The position numbers and the translations under genes were made by a program. The notes under the pieces are model-generated. The model ran no database searches, was not told where the DNA came from, and worked only from the letters and a program-made list of their open reading frames with translations. From contig JASGKH010000001.1 in NCBI GenBank assembly GCA_047600785.1, positions 930,001-994,000 on the forward strand: a stretch of DNA of 64,000 bases. Reading direction: 5' to 3'. Source of the stretch: Breznakibacter sp047600785 (GTDB lineage: Bacteria > Bacteroidota > Bacteroidia > Bacteroidales > Marinilabiliaceae). Below are positions 8,845-18,005 of this stretch, piece after piece (the first letter of the stretch is position 1; each line of letters opens with the position of its first letter).

Positions 8845-9969
8845 TTATTGAAGTACGAGATCCGATTCGGGTACACAGCAACAGGGAAGGATTTCGTCGG
8901 GACGTAACCGCTGTTCGTGTTTCATTAAATAGCTTACTTTGCCCTCAACCAGGTTGCATTTGCATAACCCGCAACTGCCCGACTGGCAATGACCGTCGAC
9001 GGGAACCGAAGAATCCTCTAGCGATTGGAATAATGTGAGGTGGTTGTCGAACTCGATGGCATGGCCCTGATATGTGACGGAAAATTTCCTGCCGGAACCC
9101 GGTTGTGCGGCAACCCCATAATTCTCGGTGATGATTTGGGACGGTTCAACACCGTGGTCTGTAAGATTGTGACGGAGGTTATCCATCATTGCGGCACCTG
9201 TACAAAGGTAATATGTGGCCATGCGTAAATCGGGCACATGTTTTTGTATGGCCTCCACCCCAATACGACCACGCGTACCGGTCCATATATCCGCATTGCC
9301 CGTCACTACCGGAACATAAACGAAGAACGGGTGTTTTGCCTGCATCTCTTTAAACTCAGCATGGTAGCACAACTGGTCGGGGTGCCGGCAGGAATAGAAC
9401 AACAATACTTGCGTGTATGTTTGATCGGCAGAATCCCGTTGGATTAACGCTTGCAGCATGGCCCTGAAGGGAGTAATGCCGATACCTGCCGCCACAAATA
9501 CCAGTGTTCCCGACACGCTGTGCGGCAAATGGAAACTGCCCCGGGGCTTGTGTACCTTAATGGTCGATCCGGGCCTTAAATGCTTGTGTAGCCAGGTAGA
9601 GCCTTTTCCGAGTTCTTCCTGCTTTATTCCCAGTTGATAGGAAATAGGGGTTGTTTCCCAATTGGCAATCGAATAGGCGCGTTTGATGGTTTGTTTGTCG
9701 TTAATCGGGATCTCGAGCGTGAGATATTGTCCGGGATAAAAAGATGGTAAAATCTTAAATGAGAGATGGGCCAATGTCAGCGTGAACAATTTATCGGTCA
9801 CGTCTTGACGGTTCACGACCGTTAAGTGCAAAGCCGGTTGACGGGACGATTGCCACCACGATGCAGCCAGTTTCCAGTTCGTTACTACAAATGTGGTTGA
9901 TAGGGCCAGAAACAATATACCCACAAGGCCAATAAGCCAGTAAGATTCAAATATGGTCGCTGCTTCCAT
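8845..9969 (-). CDS. Membrane-anchored flavin reductase with C-terminal [2Fe-2S] ferredoxin domain
   Basis: A 374-residue protein with one N-terminal membrane segment (about residues 10-30), then an FAD-binding barrel (RAYSIANW motif), an NAD(P)-binding domain (FVAAGIGITPFRAML; YLCTGAAMM) and a plant-type [2Fe-2S] domain with Cys-x4-Cys-x2-Cys in GHCQSGSCGLCKC plus the distal cysteine cluster LPCCCVPES. The layout matches oxygenase/CDP-6-deoxy-type reductases of the ferredoxin-NAD reductase superfamily. It is the last gene of a three-gene minus-strand operon, three bases after the PepSY gene and after a siderophore receptor. I infer that it supplies electrons for reducing imported ferric siderophores. 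Confidence 0.87.
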   Translation of the reverse strand: MEAATIFESYWLIGLVGILFLALSTTFVVTNWKLAASWWQSSRQPALHLTVVNRQDVTDKLFTLTLAHLSFKILPSFYPGQYLTLEIPINDKQTIKRAYSIANWETTPISYQLGIKQEELGKGSTWLHKHLRPGSTIKVHKPRGSFHLPHSVSGTLVFVAAGIGITPFRAMLQALIQRDSADQTYTQVLLFYSCRHPDQLCYHAEFKEMQAKHPFFVYVPVVTGNADIWTGTRGRIGVEAIQKHVPDLRMATYYLCTGAAMMDNLRHNLTDHGVEPSQIITENYGVAAQPGSGRKFSVTYQGHAIEFDNHLTLFQSLEDSSVPVDGHCQSGSCGLCKCNLVEGKVSYLMKHEQRLRPDEILPCCCVPESDLVLQ

Positions 9970-9972
9970 GGA

Positions 9973-11097
9973 TCATTCAGATTGTTTTTTTCTTTTTTGG
10001 CGTCCCCACCAGATCAGAACGCCGGTAACCGGCAGGCTGGCTGTGATTAGGCCAATGGAAAACACCAATAACTTGCCCGCAAATCCGCCAATGGCGCCTA
10101 CGTGGATGTCGTAGTTCATCCGCAACACTTTGTCGGCAAATTTGGCGTCGTCGAGTTTGCCGTAAATATGGCCTACCGTCAATTCTTCGTAAGTGTACTG
10201 GTCGAAATACCGGTAGTCGGTTTGCCAATAGGTTCCCGAAACATTGTTTGCGTTGGCGCTGATTGCCGATGAGTCGGTTTCGGGCGGATGCACCTCGATG
10301 CTTTTTGCCAGCGGGTAGTCGCGCTGCATGATGGCCCATACGCTGTCTATTGGCGATAACTGTTGCGTTATACCCTTTTCCGTAGGTGTTTTGCTGACAG
10401 GTTCGGCGTAAACCAGCGACTTTTTGCCGCCCAGCCCTTTGTACATCCCAAAGGCAAACCATTGAAACCCCCATATCAGACCGGTTAGTGCCAAGATGAG
10501 CGCAAAAAAGCTGGCATAGTAACCCAGCACATTGTGTAAATCGTAGTTTTTACGTTTCCATTGCGTGTTCCTGTTCCACACAAATCCGACCGATTGTTTT
10601 AATAACCGCCAGTTACGGGGAAACCATAACACGATTCCTGTAATCAGCATTGCCACGAATACCAATGTGGCCGTTGCCACCACAGGTTGGCCAATGTGAG
10701 GTGGCAACCAGAGGTAATAGTGCCCGTTGAGTACAATGCGGAAAAAGCCTTTGTCGTTGTCATTGACTTTTAATACCCCGCCAGTGTACGGATTCAGGAA
10801 AACAGTGTAATAATATGCCGGTTCATAATCGTAAAAAATAGCTTCGGCAGCTTTGTGAGGTTCATTGTATTTGACTGAGTGGAGATGTTTGTCGGGCAAC
10901 TGCGATTGTGCAATGGCCTGTAGTTTCGACGGAAGCATATAAGGTCTGTCCTGTACCTGCACAAACCTGAAAGGTTGCGTCGCGTTTTGTATCTCTTCCT
11001 GAAAGGCGTACAGGCAACCGGTAACGGCAATGATAAACACCAAAAGCCCGGACACAAGTCCGAGCCAAAGGTGTATCTGACGAACGAGTTTCCTCAC
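9973..11097 (-). CDS. PepSY-type transmembrane protein (PiuB-like, iron-associated)
   Basis: A 374-residue inner-membrane protein with four predicted membrane segments near residues 10-31, 137-158, 193-215 and 345-366. Large extracytoplasmic loops match the PepSY-associated TM family. Histidines positioned at the membrane edges (IHLWLGLVSG, LNGHYYLW, YDLHNVLGYYAS, NYDIHVGAIGG) follow the usual pattern and could bind haem. Such proteins accompany ferric-siderophore receptors and are thought to act as periplasmic or inner-membrane ferric reductases. It is flanked at 9 bases by the receptor upstream and at 3 bases by the flavin reductase downstream, so the three are one operon. Confidence 0.9.
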   Translation of the reverse strand: MRKLVRQIHLWLGLVSGLLVFIIAVTGCLYAFQEEIQNATQPFRFVQVQDRPYMLPSKLQAIAQSQLPDKHLHSVKYNEPHKAAEAIFYDYEPAYYYTVFLNPYTGGVLKVNDNDKGFFRIVLNGHYYLWLPPHIGQPVVATATLVFVAMLITGIVLWFPRNWRLLKQSVGFVWNRNTQWKRKNYDLHNVLGYYASFFALILALTGLIWGFQWFAFGMYKGLGGKKSLVYAEPVSKTPTEKGITQQLSPIDSVWAIMQRDYPLAKSIEVHPPETDSSAISANANNVSGTYWQTDYRYFDQYTYEELTVGHIYGKLDDAKFADKVLRMNYDIHVGAIGGFAGKLLVFSIGLITASLPVTGVLIWWGRQKRKKQSE

Positions 11098-11106
11098 GGT
11101 TGGAAA

Positions 11107-13479
11107 TTAAAATTTGTAATTGATGGCCAAACGGAAATTGCGGTAAGCTTCAGCTTGCCAATAATAGTAATTGCCCCATGTGTAATAAGCTCCCGAGTAC
11201 AGATAAGCATCGAACAGGTTATTTATATTCAACGCGATGCCAAATTTGTCGCGTTGGTACGAAATGGCGCCATCAAAGCGGGTGTAGTCGGGCATTGCCG
11301 GTGAAGTGTTGCTATAGGCACCGTACCAGTTGGTGCGGTCACCGATATACTGTACGCCCAGTGCCAGTCCTAAGCCGTCCAACGAAGGCATCGTGAAACG
11401 GTAGCTCAGCCAGGCGTTTGCGATGTGGGTGGATGTACCCGGTATTTGATCGCCTTCACGGCCGGTATCGGTATCTTTGGTGATTTTACCGTCGGTATAG
11501 GCGTAGTTCACGGTGGCGTCAAGCCCATGGAGAATTTGTCCGCGCAAATCGAACTCAATGCCACAGGTCTTGGTTTGTCCCAGCTGTATCGAGAAATATT
11601 GATGGTCCGGATCGGCTGTCAATACATTGTTCTTTGTGATTTGGTAAGTGGCCAACGTGGCTGTCCAAAGCCCATCGAGCCACTCTTTTTTCAGGCCTAT
11701 CTCCACATTCGACCCGGTGATGGGATCGAAGCCTTTGCCTTCGGCATCTGATCCTAATTGTGGGACAAATGCCTGGTCGTACACTGCATATCCGCTGGCT
11801 GAAGGGGTAATGGAATAACTTATGCCGGCGCGTGGCGTAAATTTACTGGCCTCCCCGTTGCCCGAATAAGGGTCGATGTCACTGGCCGTAGTGTAACGAC
11901 CGGCCAACGTAACACGTAGCGCATCGTTAAGCAAGCGGATTTCATCTTGTCCGTAAAAAGCAATGTAATTGTTGGCATAATGTACGCCACGCTCCCTTAT
12001 GCTCAGGCTCCGGTCGTATTGGGGATAGCTCGATGCAGGAACAAGGCCGTACACAGGGTTGTAAACGTTGAACCCGCTGGTTCCTATGATCTCACCGCCT
12101 TGCGACCAGTCGTGGTAGAAGTCTTTGTCGCCCATGTCAATGCCTGCCAGTATCCGGTGCCCGATAACACCGGTATTGACATCTCCGTTCACAAAAAACT
12201 GCCCTACTTTTGTTATCCCTAAAATGTCCCAGTTCGATAGGTTTCTGTAAAGCGTATCCCCGTTGGCCGAAAAAGCTGGACCGGCCGATGGCGGTCGTGG
12301 CCACAACGACTGGCCTTCCTGTCCAAAATTCATGAAGGCCAGCTGGCCGGTAAATTTCCAGTTGTTGTTGATCGTGTGCGCAAAGGTCAGGAAGACAGAG
12401 TGGTCATGAATGTTGGTCGGATCCATGTTTGATTCGGCAGTGGAAAATTCAACCGGTAATTCCCCCATCTTGCGCGAGGAAAATGCATAGTTCGATCCTA
12501 GTGGCGACATTTGCACATATTGGTAAGTATATTCGGCAGTTAACGAAGTCGTGGGGGCAAATTGGAATTTTACGACAGGGGCAATCGTCACCCGGTTATT
12601 GTATTCGTTTTCAAGGTGTGAATTTTTACTTTGCCCCATGACGTTCAGCCGGTATAATACTTTCCCGTTTTGGCTCAATTTGCCGTCGAAATCCAATGCG
12701 GTGCGGTAAGTGTCGAAACTCCCCATCGTCATGGTGGCTTCGCCCTTGGTGATGCCCGTCGGCTTTTTGGTCACCACATTGTAAAAGCCGCTTGGCTCAC
12801 CGTTTGCCAGCATAAACCCGGCAGGGCCTTTTACAAACTCAATACGTTCCACGACGCTCATGTCTTCGGTCAAAGGCCCCCACGTCGATTGCACGTTCAT
12901 GCCGTTTCTAAATCCCGCAATTTGCGAACCGCGCATGTTTATCTGTGCATAGCTGTCCCAGTGGTCCATGCGGGTGGCACCACTCACGTTGCGGGTCACA
13001 CCCTCCAGCATGTCAAATATCTGTTGGTCCTGTATCACTTGTGCGGTCACGACTTGTACGTTCTGGGGAACTTCGAGGATAGGGGTTTTCAACCTTAGTG
13101 TAACCGATGGATAATCGGTCACGTATTTGTTTGGGTTGGCCCGTACAACGATCTCTTTCAAGCCTTCACTGTTTTGGTCAAGCACAAAATCAACGTTCGT
13201 GATCTGGTTGGCCATTATGCTGATCTGCTTTGTCTGGGGGCTAAGTCCTATGAAGCTGGCCCTCAATGTGTGTATCCCTTCTTTGATCCCATTGATCTCA
13301 TAATTGCCGTTGGCATCTACAATCGTGCCTTTCCCTTCACCGACCAGTACCATATTTACAAATTCGGCCGGATTGCCTTCGTTGGTGGTCACTTTCCCTT
13401 TTACGGTGCCTGTCTGCGCCCAAAGCCACATTGGCAATGTGCACAGGTACAGTGCTGATATAAGTCTTTTTTTGCCCAT
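11107..13479 (-). CDS. TonB-dependent ferric-siderophore receptor
   Basis: I place the start at 13479 (MGKKRLISALYLCTLPMWLW then AQ), giving a signal peptide; the frame is open to 13629 upstream but without signal-like sequence. Residues about 25-105 are a carboxypeptidase-regulatory-like beta domain (GTVKGKVTTNEGNPAEFVNM). The plug follows at about 120-230 (ILEVPQNVQVVTAQ; MLEGVTRNVSGAT; RIEFVKGPAGFMLANGEPSG). The rest is a barrel ending in the aromatic C-terminus RLAINYKF. The plug wording matches FhuA/FhuE-type siderophore receptors and differs from SusC. It imports ferric siderophores across the outer membrane using TonB energy. It heads the iron operon. I see no confident Fur box upstream. 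Confidence 0.92.
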   Translation of the reverse strand: MGKKRLISALYLCTLPMWLWAQTGTVKGKVTTNEGNPAEFVNMVLVGEGKGTIVDANGNYEINGIKEGIHTLRASFIGLSPQTKQISIMANQITNVDFVLDQNSEGLKEIVVRANPNKYVTDYPSVTLRLKTPILEVPQNVQVVTAQVIQDQQIFDMLEGVTRNVSGATRMDHWDSYAQINMRGSQIAGFRNGMNVQSTWGPLTEDMSVVERIEFVKGPAGFMLANGEPSGFYNVVTKKPTGITKGEATMTMGSFDTYRTALDFDGKLSQNGKVLYRLNVMGQSKNSHLENEYNNRVTIAPVVKFQFAPTTSLTAEYTYQYVQMSPLGSNYAFSSRKMGELPVEFSTAESNMDPTNIHDHSVFLTFAHTINNNWKFTGQLAFMNFGQEGQSLWPRPPSAGPAFSANGDTLYRNLSNWDILGITKVGQFFVNGDVNTGVIGHRILAGIDMGDKDFYHDWSQGGEIIGTSGFNVYNPVYGLVPASSYPQYDRSLSIRERGVHYANNYIAFYGQDEIRLLNDALRVTLAGRYTTASDIDPYSGNGEASKFTPRAGISYSITPSASGYAVYDQAFVPQLGSDAEGKGFDPITGSNVEIGLKKEWLDGLWTATLATYQITKNNVLTADPDHQYFSIQLGQTKTCGIEFDLRGQILHGLDATVNYAYTDGKITKDTDTGREGDQIPGTSTHIANAWLSYRFTMPSLDGLGLALGVQYIGDRTNWYGAYSNTSPAMPDYTRFDGAISYQRDKFGIALNINNLFDAYLYSGAYYTWGNYYYWQAEAYRNFRLAINYKF

Positions 13480-14146
13480 TTTGATGTGATAATTGTTTGG
13501 CTGCAAAATTATTTGCCAAAATAAAGTACCGCAATACCTAAATATGGTGATTTTTAAAGATTCAGGGGGGTGTAGCATGTCTGATCCCCGATAATTGGGT
13601 GGGATTGATCTTCCAGGGGGTACATACACATCATAAAAACTGTTTTGTTATTTGTCGCCAGCGTTCTTGGAAAATGACCACAATGCCTCTCGTCACCCGA
13701 ATCCCCATTCCAAAATCCATAGTGCCATTGCTTCGATACTTATGGCATATATTTTCGATTGTCACGTTGCAGGGACGCAAGGATGCGAAATAATGATATC
13801 GCGGATGACTAAAATTCCTCTGGCTTAAAATAGATTTACAGCTTAATGTTGTTGTTTTTTAGATAATTAGATAATTTCATGCATGCCTGGCGTTTGTGCA
13901 CAGAACTTGTTGCCCGGTATGCCCACGGCACGTTTTTCATGGTTTTTAGGGATGATTTTGCAGATGGTTGCGGATTGGAATTATCATATTTGTTTTGTTT
14001 TATCTCTTCGTGTGTTTTAGAACGGTTGATATGCGGACATGCCTCATCGTATCGAAGATGGGGATCCCTTTTAAGGACGGATAAGATCAGTAGGAAACTT
14101 AACATACATGAGATGTATATGACAATTGTAGTTTTAGGATTAAGAA
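13480..14146. other. Divergent intergenic region between the iron operon and the GH2-GH28 operon
   Basis: This 667-base region must hold promoters for both directions. It contains the 46-bp shared box at 13949-13994. Open frames in it have no recognisable features. No IS or RNA gene is visible. Confidence 0.5.
13949..13994 (+). promoter_or_regulatory. 46-bp shared operon box, copy A (upstream of GH2-GH28)
   Basis: GGGATGATTTT, AGATG and CATATTTGTT occur at fixed spacing, exactly as in copies B (36426) and C (52635). All three copies are 46 bp long and 29 positions are identical in all three, counted by eye. This copy ends 152 bases before the GH2 start. The CATATTTG end resembles the Bacteroidota -7 element TAnnTTTG. 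It is a candidate operator/promoter for the hybrid regulator encoded downstream. Confidence 0.65.
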
Positions 14147-16609
14147 ATGAGAAAGGTATTTGTTGCCATTATTGGGTTGTTAGGTAGCTTGGCCTCTATG
14201 GGCCAGGTCGAAAGACAGGAGTTTTTTCTCGAAAAGAACTGGAAATTTGCCAAAGGTGATTATCCAAAGGCAGTAACTGCCGATTACGATGATACAAAAT
14301 GGCAGACGGTTACCATCCCGCACGATTGGGCAATCTATGGCCCTTTTGATGAAAGCAATGATTTGCAGGAGGTGGCCGTAATCCAGAACAATGAAAAAGT
14401 AGCGACCCGAAAAACAGGTCGTACCGGCGGATTGCCTTACATGGGTATAGGTTGGTACCGTACGAAGTTTTCGGTCCCGGGGTTCGACAAACATACGCAG
14501 CGTGTTAGCTTGATATTCGACGGGGCCATGAGTGAGGCTCGCGTATATGTCAATGGAAAGGAGGCCATTTTTTGGCCAAACGGATACAATTCGTTCCATT
14601 TCGATGCCACTGGCTTTTTGAACGACAGTGGAATCGATAATGTATTGACGGTAAGGCTAGAGAATAAAGAACAGTCGTCACGTTGGTATCCCGGTGCGGG
14701 ATTGTACCGTCACGTTCGTGTGGTCGTTGCCAACAAGACGCATGTGCCCGTTTGGGGGACTTATCTTACCACGCCTTTCGTGTCGGACGAGTATGCGTCG
14801 GTCCGTTTGCAAACAACCATTGCCAATGTCGATGTGGGTACCGACGTGAAAATGGTGACAGAGGTCGAGGATGCTTCCGGTAACGTAGTGGCCCAAAAAA
14901 TTACAGTGCAGAAAATCTTTCGCGATTTGCCGTATGAGCAGAATTTTTTGATGGAAAGACCGTTGTTGTGGTCTCCCGAAACGCCCCACCTTTACCGTGC
15001 AGTATCAAAAATATACGCGAACAATGTCTTGCTCGATGAGTACGTCACCCGTTTTGGCGTCCGCGACATCAAGGTTATAGCTGAAAAAGGATTCTTCCTT
15101 AACGGGGAATTACGGAAATTCCAAGGAGTATGTAACCATCACGATTTAGGGCCGCTGGGGGCCGCCGTCAATACGGCAGCTTTACGCAGGCAGTTGACCA
15201 TATTGAAAGACATGGGGTGCGATGCCATTCGTACCGCACATAACATGCCTGCGCCCGAATTGGTACAGTTGTGTGACGAAATGGGATTTATGGTAATGCT
15301 GGAACCGTTCGACGAATGGGACCGGGCTAAATGTAAAAACGGTTACCATCGTTTTTTTAACGAGTGGGCTGAAAAAGACATGGTTAACATGTTGCACCAG
15401 TACCGTAACAACCCGTCGGTGGTAATGTGGAGCATCGGGAATGAGGTGCCCACGCAATGTAGCAACGAAGGGTACCGCGTGGCCAGATTTTTACAGGACA
15501 TTTGCCATCGTGAAGATCCTACACGGCCTGTTACCTGTGGCATGGACCAGGTGACTTGTGTGCTCAGCAACGGTTTTGCCGCACTTGTCGATGTGCCAGG
15601 ACTTAATTACCGCACGTATCGTTACCAGGAGGCATACAACAAGCTGCCGCAAGGACTGATCCTCGGCTCCGAGACGGCTTCCACAGTCAGTTCCCGTGGC
15701 GTATATAAATTTCCGGTAGCTAAAAGAGGCGATGTCAAATATTCCGATCACCAATCATCGTCGTACGATGTTGAGCATTGCAGTTGGAGCAATTTGCCTG
15801 ACGAAGATTTTGCGTTGGCCGAGGACCATCCCTGGACAATGGGGCAGTTTGTGTGGACCGGGTTCGATTATTTGGGCGAACCAAGTCCTTATGACACCGA
15901 TGCATGGCCCAGCCATAGTTCACTGTTCGGTATCGTGGATCTGGCCAGCTTGCCCAAAGACCGTTATTACTTGTACCGCAGCATTTGGAACAAACAAAGT
16001 CCCACGCTTCACGTGTTGCCCCATTGGACATGGCCCGGCCGTGAAGGACAGATCACCCCTGTATTTGCCTACTCCAGTTTCCCTTCGGTCGAATTATTCG
16101 TCAATGGCAAGAGCTACGGGACACGATGTAAAAACGATTCGTCGCTCCAAAACCGCTATCGATTGATGTGGATGGACGTGGAGTACGAACCTGGAGAACT
16201 GAAAGCGGTGGCTTACGATAACGACGGAAAGCCCGTTGCCGAACAAATTGTGCGTACGGCGGGAAAACCCCATCATATCGAATTGGTTCCCGACCGGAGG
16301 ATACTGGCTGCTGATGGCAAGGATTTGGCCTATTTGACCGTTCGCATAGTGGATATCGACGGCAACCATTGTCCGCATGACCAACGTTTGGTGTCGTTTT
16401 CCTGTAAGGGGCAGGGGCATTACCGTGCATCGGCCAATGGCGATCCTACATCGCTCGACCTGTTCCATTTACCGCAAATGCACCTGTTTAACGGACAATT
16501 AACGGCTATTGTGCAGGCCGACAGCTCAGAGGGGACCATCCGTTTTGAGGCAAAAGCAAAAGGGGTGATGTCGGGTGTGGTTGAATTGAAGGTAGGACAA
16601 TCAAACTAA
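14147..16609 (+). CDS. GH2 beta-galactosidase, secreted
   Basis: An 820-residue protein with a signal peptide (residues 1-20, ending ASMGQ). It holds a GH2 sugar-binding domain (IPHDWAIYGPFDES; about 25-190), an Ig-like domain (about 195-300) and a TIM barrel (about 300-600). The acid/base is Glu433 in MWSIGNEVPTQ and the nucleophile Glu509 in LILGSETAS. A DUF4982-like domain (ELFVNGKSYGTR region) and a final Ig-like domain follow. It hydrolyses terminal beta-galactose, or possibly another beta-glycoside, since GH2 specificity cannot be read from sequence alone. GH28 follows after 51 bases and the regulator gene after that, so it is probably the first gene of a transcript driven from the box at 13949. 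Confidence 0.92.
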   Translation: MRKVFVAIIGLLGSLASMGQVERQEFFLEKNWKFAKGDYPKAVTADYDDTKWQTVTIPHDWAIYGPFDESNDLQEVAVIQNNEKVATRKTGRTGGLPYMGIGWYRTKFSVPGFDKHTQRVSLIFDGAMSEARVYVNGKEAIFWPNGYNSFHFDATGFLNDSGIDNVLTVRLENKEQSSRWYPGAGLYRHVRVVVANKTHVPVWGTYLTTPFVSDEYASVRLQTTIANVDVGTDVKMVTEVEDASGNVVAQKITVQKIFRDLPYEQNFLMERPLLWSPETPHLYRAVSKIYANNVLLDEYVTRFGVRDIKVIAEKGFFLNGELRKFQGVCNHHDLGPLGAAVNTAALRRQLTILKDMGCDAIRTAHNMPAPELVQLCDEMGFMVMLEPFDEWDRAKCKNGYHRFFNEWAEKDMVNMLHQYRNNPSVVMWSIGNEVPTQCSNEGYRVARFLQDICHREDPTRPVTCGMDQVTCVLSNGFAALVDVPGLNYRTYRYQEAYNKLPQGLILGSETASTVSSRGVYKFPVAKRGDVKYSDHQSSSYDVEHCSWSNLPDEDFALAEDHPWTMGQFVWTGFDYLGEPSPYDTDAWPSHSSLFGIVDLASLPKDRYYLYRSIWNKQSPTLHVLPHWTWPGREGQITPVFAYSSFPSVELFVNGKSYGTRCKNDSSLQNRYRLMWMDVEYEPGELKAVAYDNDGKPVAEQIVRTAGKPHHIELVPDRRILAADGKDLAYLTVRIVDIDGNHCPHDQRLVSFSCKGQGHYRASANGDPTSLDLFHLPQMHLFNGQLTAIVQADSSEGTIRFEAKAKGVMSGVVELKVGQSN

Positions 16610-16660
16610 TACGCTAAAATTGAAAGCATCGGAAGAGTATAAAATCATTTCAGGACTGAT

Positions 16661-17914
16661 ATGTATAAATCATTGTTATTCATTGTATTGTTTTGTTCGA
16701 TCACGGGCATCCATGCACGTGAGTTTGTAATAACCAAGCATGGTGTAGGGCTCGATAGCACCAGGCTGAGTACCAGGGCTATACAAAAAGTCATTGACAA
16801 GGCTCACGCCAAGGGCGGAGGTACGGTAGTGGTTCCTAAAGGGATATTTTTAACCGGGGCACTCTTTTTCAAGCCCAACACCCATTTAAAACTGATGGAA
16901 GGTGCGGTATTGAAGGGCTCTGATAATATTGCCGATTACCCGTTGGTCCCATCGCGCATGGAAGGTAAAAAGCTTGATTATTATGCGGCGTTGATCAATG
17001 CCTATAAGGTAGACGGATTCACTATCTCCGGTCCGGGAATGATCAATGGCAACGGGGAAAAATTCTGGAAAACCTTTTGGGCTTATCGCGATTCATTGAG
17101 GAAAATCGACCAGGAAGCTACCAATCTGGATGTGCATCGGCCGAGGCTGGTGTTTGTTTGGGGTTGCAACAATGTATCTATCCAGGATGTAAAACTTTAT
17201 AATTCGGGTTTTTGGACAACCCACTTGTACCAATGCAACGATGTGGTCATTGAAAATTGCGACATCCGTTCGCCGTACAAGCCCATTCCGGCACCAAGTA
17301 CCGATGGTATCGATATTGATGTGTGCAAGGGGGTAACTGTTCGGAATTGTTACATTGCCGTGAATGACGATGCCGTGTGCATCAAGGGAGGAAAAGGGCC
17401 GTTTGCCCACCGGCTTCCCGAAAACGGTGTCGTGGAAGATGTGTTGGTCGAGGGTTGCACGTTTGGCCCTTCTCACGGTACCTTAACCCTTGGGAGTGAA
17501 TGCATCCATGCCCGCAACATTACCGTGCGTAATTGCAAAGTGGAGAACAATTGTCCCATCCTCAGATTGAAGATGCGCCCCGATACCTACCAGACATATG
17601 AAAATATTACCATCGAAAACATAGTGGGAGCCTGTGGCTCCATTATCGAGATGAAGCCATGGCGACAGTTTTTCGATCTGGAAGGGAGCAGCGAACAACC
17701 CTATGCTGTGGTACGCCACATTTCCATGTCAAATATCCATGTCAAATGCGATCGGTTTGGTGTCATGGAAGGCAATGGGAATGATTCGGTTTATGCCGTA
17801 ATGTTTAGGGACATCCAGGCCCAAACGGATCAGGAACAATTTGATGTTGAATACGAAAATGTCGTTTTCGACAACGTATTTGTGAATAGGCAAAAATTGG
17901 GAAGTAGGTGGTAA
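16661..17914 (+). CDS. GH28 polygalacturonase/rhamnogalacturonan hydrolase, secreted
   Basis: A 417-residue protein with a signal peptide (residues 1-19). The right-handed beta-helix fold is indicated by repeated short strand motifs (NITVRNCKVENN, NVSIQDVKLYNSG). GH28 active-site motifs are present: STDG (Asp215), NDDAVCIKGG (Asp236 and Asp237), SHG (His272) and RLKMRP (Arg302, Lys304). The first glycine of the usual GHG is serine, a tolerated variation. It hydrolyses galacturonic-acid linkages in homogalacturonan or the rhamnogalacturonan I backbone. Given the PL11 lyases in the window, a role on rhamnogalacturonan or oligogalacturonides in the periplasm is likely. It is co-oriented with GH2 upstream and the regulator 91 bases downstream. 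Confidence 0.93.
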   Translation: MYKSLLFIVLFCSITGIHAREFVITKHGVGLDSTRLSTRAIQKVIDKAHAKGGGTVVVPKGIFLTGALFFKPNTHLKLMEGAVLKGSDNIADYPLVPSRMEGKKLDYYAALINAYKVDGFTISGPGMINGNGEKFWKTFWAYRDSLRKIDQEATNLDVHRPRLVFVWGCNNVSIQDVKLYNSGFWTTHLYQCNDVVIENCDIRSPYKPIPAPSTDGIDIDVCKGVTVRNCYIAVNDDAVCIKGGKGPFAHRLPENGVVEDVLVEGCTFGPSHGTLTLGSECIHARNITVRNCKVENNCPILRLKMRPDTYQTYENITIENIVGACGSIIEMKPWRQFFDLEGSSEQPYAVVRHISMSNIHVKCDRFGVMEGNGNDSVYAVMFRDIQAQTDQEQFDVEYENVVFDNVFVNRQKLGSRW

Positions 17915-18005
17915 TTCCTTTTGTGTTGCAGATACTTCTGTGTTTCTGATGGATAGTTTTTATATGGAAGGAGCATTGGGAAATATTTTTGTTCACATGT
18001 TATAA

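Noticed and set aside
17471..17479. Serine in place of the first glycine of the GH28 GHG motif as a sign of lost activity
   Set aside because: The histidine and second glycine are kept, the catalytic aspartates are all present, and this first position varies among bacterial GH28 proteins.
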